A stretch of 63,525 bases of DNA from Acidobacteriaceae bacterium (lineage in GTDB: Bacteria; Acidobacteriota; Terriglobia; Terriglobales; Acidobacteriaceae). Of this stretch, positions 52,104 through 60,054 are shown piece by piece; positions within the stretch are counted from its first letter, which is position 1, and the number at the start of each line of letters is the position of its first letter. Below the pieces are notes generated by a model that did no database searches, was not told the origin of the DNA, and was given only the letters and a program-made list of their open reading frames with translations. The translations under genes were made by a program, and so were the position numbers. The DNA lies in assembly GCA_027307045.1 (NCBI GenBank), contig DAHUXR010000010.1:1-63525 (forward strand), in the 5' to 3' direction.

Positions 52104-53600
52104 TTACTTCCCCACAAACCTCACCAACCCGTCTCGATAATCAATCGTCAATTTCATGTTCTCCATGGCACTGAAGCCAATCTGGCCGGAGACTTCAATC
52201 CCCAGGTCTTTGCTCACCGAATGAAGATCGAGCGTACTGATGCGATCGCTGCGGTTCACCTTGGCAAATCGCAGGGTTGCATCGTCCGCGATAAAGGCGC
52301 TGTTCACCACGCCGCTGGCCCCCGACATGGGCGAATTGAAGGCCCGCATCTCCGGCATCAATCTTGCCAGCTCCGGTGAGATGGTGTTGGTGTTGGAGCC
52401 GCTATCGACCACAAACAGCCCTGTGGCTTTTTTCCCCACTTCGGTCGGCAGCAGCAGAAAATGCCCAAGTGTAAAGGTCTGGCTGAAAGCTTCTGCCTCT
52501 GCTGGCGGACCATCGTTGCTTCGGGCAGGCATTGGCTCCAGCCGAAGCTTGCGCGCAGGCATGTCCAGCGTGATCAGATATTTTGAGAAAACATCCAGGC
52601 CAATGATGCCATCCACTTCCACAATCTCTCGCGGCGTGGCCTGGACAAAGCAGTCATGAAATTCAAGATCGCCAATCACAACCTTGTCCACCCAGGCCTT
52701 GTAGCCCACCGCTGCACCCGATTTGCCAACGCCTTCTATTGCCTGCTCGGAAAGCATGCTCGCGCCAATCTTTTGCGCCAGCTTGCGCGTGATGGTGATT
52801 CCTGAAGATCCGGTATCCACCAGCAGCGTCACCGTGGCGCGGTCATTCAGTCGCACGCGCACGCCGTAACCGCGCAGCACCATGCGGGGGCCTACGGTCA
52901 GCGCTTCCATCTTTATTTCCGCGTGCTCCACGTCACGCGCCGGTATCCAGGTCTTGCGGCCGGCCAGGGCTTTCAAAAAATCTTTATATTCCCGCTCATG
53001 CCGTTCTGCTTCCGCATCGTTGTGGAATTCCGCCAGATGCCGCTCCAGTGCCGCCACATTTTCCGGATAGGCCAAGCGGATGGCCCATTCATAAAACGCA
53101 TCGCTATCCTGGGGATCAAGCTCATGTGCCTTGGCGATGGCTGCTTTTGCCTTGGTTTGACGAGCATAAACCGCGTCAACTTTTCCCTGCCCGATCCATG
53201 CGCGAGCGCATTTCTCGTCCAGCTTAAGCGCTGCCCGGTACTCGTCTTCAGCTTGCGAAATGAAGCCGCGGCGATAGTAAACGTCGCCACGCTCAGCATG
53301 AATCGTCGCTGAGTCCGGAAAAGCTGCCAGCGCCTTTTGTGAACTTTCTTCAACGGCCTTAACGTCATCGGCTTTCAAGAGGCTGCGGACGAGACCCGCG
53401 TAGGCTTCAGCGGACGGTTTGGCATCGACAATCTTCCGGAACGCAGCTGCCGCGCCGCGAAAATCGGCCTGGAGAAATAGATGATGCGCATTGGCCAGCG
53501 CGTCGTCTGCCGTGGCCGGCAAGCTCTGCGCCAAGGACAGAGGCACGAGAATAATTATCAGTAAGAAACAGCAGAGCTTGGACACAACTCCAGAACGCAT
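52104..53600 (-). CDS. exported TPR plus double retropepsin-like aspartyl protease
   Basis: About 498 residues. Signal peptide 1-25, then four or so TPR units (about 30-190), then two retropepsin-like domains: LLVDTGSSGITI with catalytic DTG near residue 263, and FVVDSGSNTNTIS near residue 398 with DSG instead. Both carry the flap/dimer strands IGLDVFSKY and LTIDYRDGLVRF. It is probably a periplasmic protease, or a repurposed binding pair. It is the second gene of a paralogous pair, 45 bases after the first. Confidence 0.75.
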   Translation of the reverse strand: MRSGVVSKLCCFLLIIILVPLSLAQSLPATADDALANAHHLFLQADFRGAAAAFRKIVDAKPSAEAYAGLVRSLLKADDVKAVEESSQKALAAFPDSATIHAERGDVYYRRGFISQAEDEYRAALKLDEKCARAWIGQGKVDAVYARQTKAKAAIAKAHELDPQDSDAFYEWAIRLAYPENVAALERHLAEFHNDAEAERHEREYKDFLKALAGRKTWIPARDVEHAEIKMEALTVGPRMVLRGYGVRVRLNDRATVTLLVDTGSSGITITRKLAQKIGASMLSEQAIEGVGKSGAAVGYKAWVDKVVIGDLEFHDCFVQATPREIVEVDGIIGLDVFSKYLITLDMPARKLRLEPMPARSNDGPPAEAEAFSQTFTLGHFLLLPTEVGKKATGLFVVDSGSNTNTISPELARLMPEMRAFNSPMSGASGVVNSAFIADDATLRFAKVNRSDRISTLDLHSVSKDLGIEVSGQIGFSAMENMKLTIDYRDGLVRFVGK

Positions 53601-53644
53601 CACCAGAGAATACTTGCGTCAGTGTTCATTGGCAAAGACTTCGA

Positions 53645-55249
53645 TTATTCGCGGGCTTTCTTGAAGTCATACACTTCAAAGTTAACCAACCCGTCGCGAT
53701 AGTCGATCACCATTTTCATTTGTACAAGTGTACGAATGCCAATGAATCCTGCTATCTCAGTGCCTTCAGAAGCGCTGATGTTATCAGTAGAGAAAGCAGG
53801 AAGATCATGGCTTTCGATCCGCATCTTGGCAAACTGCAGGATCGCTTTCTGGCCGGTCAAAACTTCCTTCACCCTGCCGCTCACGCCTTTCATGGTGTAA
53901 TCACCATCCGCCCTGGCTTTAGTCACCTGCGAGGCAAGCTTAGGGCTCATGATGTTGAGGTCTGCGCCGGTATCGAGGATAAAATTCCCAACCGCCTTGT
54001 CGTTGACCACCACGGGCACAACCATGTCGTGATAAAAACGGTAAAACTTGGTGAAGCCCTGCATCTCCGGGGCAATATAGCGGTCCTGCCACTTGTCTTC
54101 TTCCGCGCCCGCGCTAGGGTCCTTGGGCAGGGGCGCCAGCAACATTCTCTGTTCGCGAAAATCCAGTGTGATCAGGAACCTCCTGAATACGTCCGCGCCA
54201 ATAAGGCCGGCTTCATCGGCAATATTATTTTTGCTGGAAACCGTGACGACGCAGTTGTGAAATTCCACGCTGCCAATAGTGATCTTATCAATCCATGCCT
54301 CGTAGCTGAGCGTAGCTCCCTGGTCTCCGATGCCGCCAATCCAGGTATCCGCAATCTTGACAGCGCCAGCTCGTTCCGCGAGTTTGCGGCCAATGGTGAT
54401 GCCCCCTGCGCCGGTGTCCAGCAGGAGTTCTGCGCTTACGCGATCATTGAACTTGACCTGAAGAGCATACCCTTTACTGATCGTTGCGGGACCGCGGTCG
54501 ATGTCATAGGTATATTCGATCTTTCGCCCATAGTGCGGCATCTTGATTTCCATGGTCTTGATCTCACTGGCAAGCACCCACGGTTTCTTTTCCGCCAGAG
54601 CCGTAAGCATGCGCTGACTGTTGGCTTTCTCGTCAGCATCAAGGTCCATCTTTTTGAGCTGCTCAAGTTGCTCCGAGTACGGCAAGGTATTTAACCAGCT
54701 TCTGGTGATCTGACTATCTTCCGGATCAAGTTGATGCGCCCGGGCAAAGTTTTCTTTTGCTCTCCTGTTCAGAGACACCATATGAAGCATCCGCCCCATG
54801 CCATACACGGCGCGGGGGGAATTAGTATCGATCTTTAGCGCGGCGCGATATTCTTTTTCGGCATCGGCAAAATTCCCGGACCGAAATGCCACATCGCCAA
54901 CTGCCGCGTGGACCACTGCCGATGACGGCAATGCCGCAAGGGCTTTTTTGGCGGCGTCGTCAGCTTCCTCCAGTTGATTGGTGCTTAACAAGCAGCGGAC
55001 CAATCCCGCATGCGCATCCGCCAGCGTAGGATCTTTTTCCACCAGCGCTTTAAAGGCGGCAGCCGCATCCGTAAGCTTCCCTTTTTTCATTAGCGCCCAC
55101 GCGGCGGCCAACGGCTCATTCACTTTAGGCGCAGCAACGCTTTCTTCGGCAGCGGGTGCGGCAGGCTTGGCATTGTCGGTGGTGGTCTGCGCTGTGGCGA
55201 ACGCAGCAAGGCATATGGCTAGCAACAAACTGGATTTCATGCGCGACAT
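53645..55249 (-). CDS. exported TPR plus double retropepsin-like aspartyl protease, paralogue
   Basis: About 534 residues with the same plan as the next gene: signal peptide, TPR units (AFKALVEKDPTLADAHAG, ALPSSAVVHAAVGDVAF), then LLLDTGAGGITIG and FILDTGADLNIMS, both with intact DTG, and a closing MVIDYRDGLVNFE. With two DTG motifs in one chain it could form an intramolecular aspartyl active site as in pepsins, or each half could dimerise. Start: ATG 55249 or 55240; neither has a strong ribosome-binding site. Confidence 0.75.
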   Translation of the reverse strand: MSRMKSSLLLAICLAAFATAQTTTDNAKPAAPAAEESVAAPKVNEPLAAAWALMKKGKLTDAAAAFKALVEKDPTLADAHAGLVRCLLSTNQLEEADDAAKKALAALPSSAVVHAAVGDVAFRSGNFADAEKEYRAALKIDTNSPRAVYGMGRMLHMVSLNRRAKENFARAHQLDPEDSQITRSWLNTLPYSEQLEQLKKMDLDADEKANSQRMLTALAEKKPWVLASEIKTMEIKMPHYGRKIEYTYDIDRGPATISKGYALQVKFNDRVSAELLLDTGAGGITIGRKLAERAGAVKIADTWIGGIGDQGATLSYEAWIDKITIGSVEFHNCVVTVSSKNNIADEAGLIGADVFRRFLITLDFREQRMLLAPLPKDPSAGAEEDKWQDRYIAPEMQGFTKFYRFYHDMVVPVVVNDKAVGNFILDTGADLNIMSPKLASQVTKARADGDYTMKGVSGRVKEVLTGQKAILQFAKMRIESHDLPAFSTDNISASEGTEIAGFIGIRTLVQMKMVIDYRDGLVNFEVYDFKKARE

Positions 55250-55409
55250 AGTACAACAAAAGGCTGGATTAGTTCCGCCAGTTTTTCTGCTTATAAACCA
55301 CGGCCATTCCAGACCATCGCGCTCTGGCAATGATTGCTATGATGACGACCTTTGCGGCTTCCCTTCCCACTCAGGCAGCCTCACGATTTACAATACAAAC
55401 TGCTCACGT

Positions 55410-55494
<85 letters not shown>

Positions 55495-55563
55495 AATTAT
55501 TTGCCAATAAATCGTGATGCCTGATCTTTGGCTCGCGCGTTGAGTCGCTGGTAGTTCCCAGTT

Positions 55564-56178
55564 TCAATTCGGCCACGCGCTGGGCGGGAAAGCAGTTGTT
55601 TGGGTTGCAGTAAAGGTGACCGAGGTCGCATTAATGCACGTATCTATAACGCTCCCGGCAATGGACCCATCCGGCTGCAAGGTTCCCGTAAGTTTCAATT
55701 GACCTGAAGGCTGATTAGCGCCTTCACTCTCGGTAATAACCAGAGATACAGAATTTCCGGAAACCTGCCCCGATGTCAACGACAGAAAGCGATTCTCCCA
55801 GCCACCCCAAAATGCCCAGAATCCTGTTGCCGCCGTGCCGCATCCCACATTGCCATACCAGATTAACTGCGTGGAATCAGCTTGCAATATCGTGTCGCTT
55901 TGCAACAGCTTCATCTCAATCCGGGTGGAGTTCGTGTCTGGATTAATAGACTGAAATCCAGCTGATTGGTCCTCGCTCAGTAGGATCTTCCATGTTCCTG
56001 CCACTTGCGCATTCTGCGGCGTAGGAGTTGGGGTCGGGCTCGAGAGCGGGGTAGGAGCCGGGGTGGGGCTCGAGAGCGGCGTAGGGGTCGGGCTCGGCGA
56101 AGACGTGCTTCCACCACACCCAAACAGAGCTAACAGCAGTAAAGTTAAAGTTACACAGATATGGCTATGGCGAGGCAT
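55564..56178 (-). CDS. lipoprotein with Pro/Ser/Thr repeat linker
   Basis: About 204 residues. Lipobox LFGC gives a lipid-anchored N-terminus, followed by a linker of repeated SSPTPTPTPL units encoded by near-identical DNA repeats, and a C-terminal beta-rich domain with WKILLSEDQSAGFQS, WYGNVGCGTAATGFWAFWGG and GSVIDTCINATSVTFTATQT; three Cys in the domain could include a disulphide. No family recognised. GGGGGA 4 bases before ATG 56178 supports the start. Confidence 0.65.
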   Translation of the reverse strand: MPRHSHICVTLTLLLLALFGCGGSTSSPSPTPTPLSSPTPAPTPLSSPTPTPTPQNAQVAGTWKILLSEDQSAGFQSINPDTNSTRIEMKLLQSDTILQADSTQLIWYGNVGCGTAATGFWAFWGGWENRFLSLTSGQVSGNSVSLVITESEGANQPSGQLKLTGTLQPDGSIAGSVIDTCINATSVTFTATQTTAFPPSAWPN

Positions 56179-56394
56179 AATCCCCCAAGGAAATGTTAGT
56201 GAAATGGCGGAAAGTATAATGACTTGTGCCTGTATGTGCCAGTAGAAATTTCCGAAGATCCAAAGTCTTTCTACCACGCCACATTCAATCTCTCCATTAA
56301 TCTGCACGCACTCGCATAGCTACGTTCCGGCAATCTTGCCTGGTTGTAATCGGTGTTGAAATCACAAATAAGCGGATTTAATATTCGGTTCACC

Positions 56395-56841
56395 ATGGCA
56401 CTGAAAACACGAGAAGCAGGATTGTTGTCCACGGTGGTAATGATCAGCGTAGTTCTAGCCGGCGCTGCCGCGCCCCAGCCCACCGCAACAATTGAAAAAC
56501 CTAAATCCCGCACCGTGACCGGAGGCTTTTGCCGAATCCTCAACAACAACACTTTTTCCGGTAACTTTGGCCCAAGCAGTTCACTGCCCACGCTGGCCTT
56601 GACGATCGGCCCCGGTTCCGCCATGGCCGATGCACTGCATGCAAACAAGGCCAAGTTCACCGGCCCCGGCACGTACAAGAATGAGATCATTGCCGTTTAC
56701 CTGGGCAAGACCGCGCTTGAAGATAGCTATATGGGGCTTGGCGCGGTGGTCATCAATGCGGACAAGCACTCTGGGATCTTCACCCTGAACGATAAATCCT
56801 CTTCAGGGCACTTTGATTGCGGCGTACCGCCTGCGTCCTGA
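56395..56841 (+). CDS. small exported protein of unknown function
   Basis: A 148-residue protein beginning MALKTREAGLLSTVVMISVV, a signal peptide ending near GAAA. The mature part has FCRILNNNTFSGNFGPSS, KFTGPGTYKNEIIAVYLG and GHFDCGVPP, an all-beta look with two Cys that could pair. No ribosome-binding site is clear. Unrecognised. The 272 bases after it hold no gene. Confidence 0.5.
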   Translation: MALKTREAGLLSTVVMISVVLAGAAAPQPTATIEKPKSRTVTGGFCRILNNNTFSGNFGPSSSLPTLALTIGPGSAMADALHANKAKFTGPGTYKNEIIAVYLGKTALEDSYMGLGAVVINADKHSGIFTLNDKSSSGHFDCGVPPAS

Positions 56842-57113
56842 TCGGCAAGCTGGTCTTATTGCCGCCCTTTTACCGCCTCTTAGGCCCCACAATTCCGTGG
56901 TTTTTGCCGGTCTGGTACTAGCACCTTTGCCTTCCAGCTCTGGATTGTATTAACCCTTCAAATGTGTTGAAATCTGATACACCCAGTACGTCGTTTGGAT
57001 ACACTTTTGGCTCCAGCGGGCGACCTCAACCTTGTCTAACTGCTTGAAAAACAGGTTTAGGCCGATCACTTGCCTGCTAATAAGGGATAACCAGGCGCGC
57101 CGGGCTCGAACAC

Positions 57114-58553
57114 ATGAAACGTCAAGCCATCTTCGTCAGGATTATGACGGCCATGCTCGCCCTGGTGAGCACTCATCTTTTTTCACAGCAGACCCTTTCC
57201 CAGCAGACGCCTGAGCAGGAAATTGCGCAGATCGTCGCCCAAAGCCAGCAGGCGCTCAGCGAGCACAATGAGCAGAAAGCGCTTTCGCTCATTCAGCAGG
57301 GGCTGATCAAGTTTCCTAATCGCGAAGAACTTCAAATCCAGCTGGCCCGGATCTACGTGGAGCAGAAGCGAGACCGCCAGGCGATTGGCCTTTTAAACTC
57401 CATCCTGTTGGCCAACTCCTCCAGTCGTAACGCCAAACTGGAACTGGCGCAGATTTTTGGCTATCGGGCAAACTATCGCGAATCTGACAGGCTCTATCGC
57501 GAACTGCTCGCGGCTGATCCCGATGACGAAACCGCTGCGCTTGGACTGGTCCACAATCTGGCGCTGGAAGGAAAGCGCGCAGAGGCGCGCGTGCAGTTGC
57601 AGCAGGCTTTTTCACGCCACCCCACCAGCCTGCAATTGCAGCAATACAGTGATTATCTGGCCTCTGAACCCGTAGAAGCGCAAGCGCGGAAATTCCATCG
57701 CGTACAAAACTCTGAATCGTTTTTTACCGATACTTCAGGAAACCGTTCGGTTTATTCCAGCCAGGGCATCGTCTATCAGTTGAGCAAAAACATCACAAGC
57801 CGCGTGGGCGTGGAAGAAACATCGCTGTGGAAGACCGGCACCTTCACTGAGACGGTTCTTTCCGGCGCTGGGGAAACCCGCCTCCGGCTCGGCAAATATG
57901 TTGCTGTACGCACCAGCCTGGGAGCGGTGCGCTTTGCCGACACCAGCAGCCAGCTTCTTTATGGCGGAGACCTGGAACTTTATCCCTTGAAGGGGCTCTA
58001 TGTTTCCGGCGGCTTCTCGCGCTATCCAATCTCGCCCACGTTTGATTCCACCGCGTTCGATTTGCTCGCGCAGGGCTGGCACAGCCATGTTGATTACCGC
58101 GCCCATAATCTATCCATCGCGGGCAGCTTTTCTTCCACTCACTACTCTGACGGCAATCATGGCGAGCGCGAGTGGGGAGAAGCGTTGCGCTGGTTCCCCT
58201 GGCATGACAATCAGTTTGCCATCGGTGGGGGCTACGCTTTCCGCCATATCCATTTCACCAAAGACCTCAACCACGGCTATTTCAGCCCCAATCAATATCG
58301 CAGCCATCTTGGGGCGGCCGGAATCCGCATGCGTTTGGGCAAACATTATCGCGGCGAATATCTGGGTTATGGCGGCGCTGAAATTCTGGAAGACTTTGCC
58401 GGCTACTCTCCGGCGGGCGTTGCGGTGATGAAAAACGACTTTCTCTTTGGACCGTGGGACCTTTCCGCGGACTACACCTATTACCACCTGATACAGGCAA
58501 CAGGCGCTTTCCGCACCAATGCCGTGAGCGTGACGCTGGGGTATAAATTTTGA
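57114..58553 (+). CDS. TPR-porin: exported TPR domain fused to outer-membrane beta barrel
   Basis: A 479-residue protein. Signal peptide, then TPR-like repeats (about 34-195; LIQQGLIKFPNREELQIQLA, AAALGLVHNLALEGKRAEAR-like units), then a C-terminal barrel of about 14-16 strands (about 200-479) ending in the Phe-terminated strand AVSVTLGYKF, the signal for outer-membrane insertion. The plan matches the BcsC/PgaA type of polysaccharide-export proteins. It is followed, after a 110-base repeat-containing gap, by the NtrC-type regulator. Confidence 0.75.
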   Translation: MKRQAIFVRIMTAMLALVSTHLFSQQTLSQQTPEQEIAQIVAQSQQALSEHNEQKALSLIQQGLIKFPNREELQIQLARIYVEQKRDRQAIGLLNSILLANSSSRNAKLELAQIFGYRANYRESDRLYRELLAADPDDETAALGLVHNLALEGKRAEARVQLQQAFSRHPTSLQLQQYSDYLASEPVEAQARKFHRVQNSESFFTDTSGNRSVYSSQGIVYQLSKNITSRVGVEETSLWKTGTFTETVLSGAGETRLRLGKYVAVRTSLGAVRFADTSSQLLYGGDLELYPLKGLYVSGGFSRYPISPTFDSTAFDLLAQGWHSHVDYRAHNLSIAGSFSSTHYSDGNHGEREWGEALRWFPWHDNQFAIGGGYAFRHIHFTKDLNHGYFSPNQYRSHLGAAGIRMRLGKHYRGEYLGYGGAEILEDFAGYSPAGVAVMKNDFLFGPWDLSADYTYYHLIQATGAFRTNAVSVTLGYKF

Positions 58554-58616
58554 CGATACAAGTTTTGACGAAACAAATTTTGACAACGCAAGTTTGACGA
58601 AGCAAATTTCGACGGG
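58550..58616. repeat. tandem 15-16 base repeats, TTTTGACGA(A/T)ACAA type
   Basis: Four to five imperfect units of TTTTGACGAAACAAA and variants directly after the TPR-porin stop. They lie between that gene and the regulator and could be a variable-number locus or a slipped duplication. Confidence 0.6.
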
Positions 58617-58663
58617 ATGCAAGTTGTTGCCACAGCCTTACCAGGCTGTAGAAAGGCTCTCGG

Positions 58664-60028
58664 ATGTCCGGCAGCGAAAAAAATCGTAACTTCAGAATTC
58701 TGGTGGTAGATGACGACGATTCCACGCGCAGCCTGCTCAGCTCCGTGCTGGCCGCGGAGGGTTATGAATGCCTCACCGCCAACAGCGTGGCCACGGCAGA
58801 CGTAATCCTGCGCCAGGAGCCGGTGCAGCTTGCGCTGCTGGATCTTTATCTGGGCACGGCCAACGGGCTCAACGTGCTTGATCTCATCAAAGTCCTGCAG
58901 CCGCAGTGCGCCTGCGTAATCATGACGGCGCACACCAGCGTTGAGACTGTCACCAAGTCCCTCGGCTCCGGCGCAATTGAGTATCTGGGCAAGCCCTTGC
59001 TCATCGATGATCTTTTGACTCTTGTTCGAAGAGTGCAGGCCAGCAAACGCGCATCCGGCGAGGCCACCGCCACCGTCGATGAAGGCCCCGAAACATCCAT
59101 TATTGGACGAACGCCGAAAATGCTGGAGGTCTATCGCGCCATTGCGCGCGTCGCGCCGACGGAAGCCAGTGTGCTGATTCTGGGCGCAAGCGGCACGGGC
59201 AAAGAGCTGGTAGCTCGCGCGCTGCACGATCACAGTTCGCGCGCGGACAAGCCTTTTGTTCCCGTCAACTGCGGGGCTCTTCCGGAAAACATCCTGGAAA
59301 GCGAGCTTTTTGGCCATGAAAAAGGCGCTTATACCGGCGCGGACAGCAGCCGTCCGGGCCTGTTTGAAGCGGCGCACGGCGGCACGCTTTTCCTCGACGA
59401 AATTTCTGAGACCAAACCGGGCTTCCAGGTGAATCTTCTGCGCGCGGTGCAGGAGCAGCAGATCCGCCGCGTCGGCTCGCACAAGTACACGCAGATCAAT
59501 GTGCGCATTCTTGCGGCCAGCAATCGCGACCTGACCAAGCTGATGACGGAAGGCCGCTTCCGTGAAGACCTCTACTATCGGCTGAGCGTTGTCGTAATCA
59601 ACCTTCCTGGACTGGAAGAGCGGCGCGAAGATATTCCATTGCTGGTGCAGCATTTCCTGAAGCGCTCCAACAGCAAGAGCAAGCGCAACATCACCATCAC
59701 GGATTCCGCGGTAAAGATGCTGACCAATGCGTCATGGCCGGGCAATGTCCGTGAGCTGGAAAATCTGGTGGAGCGGCTGGCGATTTTCTGTTCGTCCGGC
59801 GAGATTGGCGTCGCAGACGTGGAGCGCGAGCGTCAGATGATTCGCACCAACGGCCTTTCGGACAAGAATCCACCTTCTTCATTGGAAGACATGGAACGCC
59901 AACATATTTTGCGCGTATTGCAGGAGCATGCCGGCAACAAGTCAAAGGCCGCGCGGGCATTGGGCATTGAACGGAAGACTTTGTACCAGAAAGCGCGACG
60001 GCTGGGGATCGATTTGATGGTCGGCTGA
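58664..60028 (+). CDS. NtrC-family sigma-54-dependent response regulator
   Basis: A 454-residue protein in three parts. Receiver (1-125): acidic DDDD at 16-19, phospho-acceptor D60 in LLDLYLG, T88 and K110. AAA+ domain (about 145-380): Walker A GASGTGKE at 174-181, the sigma-54 contact loop GAYTGA at 221-226, Walker B GGTLFLDEI and the R-finger region REDLYYRLSV. Fis-type HTH at the end (NKSKAARALGIERKTLYQKARRL). It should activate sigma-54 promoters when phosphorylated, most likely by the kinase encoded next, 26 bases downstream. Confidence 0.95.
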   Translation: MSGSEKNRNFRILVVDDDDSTRSLLSSVLAAEGYECLTANSVATADVILRQEPVQLALLDLYLGTANGLNVLDLIKVLQPQCACVIMTAHTSVETVTKSLGSGAIEYLGKPLLIDDLLTLVRRVQASKRASGEATATVDEGPETSIIGRTPKMLEVYRAIARVAPTEASVLILGASGTGKELVARALHDHSSRADKPFVPVNCGALPENILESELFGHEKGAYTGADSSRPGLFEAAHGGTLFLDEISETKPGFQVNLLRAVQEQQIRRVGSHKYTQINVRILAASNRDLTKLMTEGRFREDLYYRLSVVVINLPGLEERREDIPLLVQHFLKRSNSKSKRNITITDSAVKMLTNASWPGNVRELENLVERLAIFCSSGEIGVADVERERQMIRTNGLSDKNPPSSLEDMERQHILRVLQEHAGNKSKAARALGIERKTLYQKARRLGIDLMVG

Positions 60029-60054
60029 TTGCAAGGAATACATCGGGTTCAGCG

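Noticed and set aside
56842..57113. Sigma-54 promoter before the TPR-porin
   Set aside because: The best candidates (TGGTACTAGCACCTTTGC and TGGATACACTTTTGGC) have the GG and GC elements too far apart.
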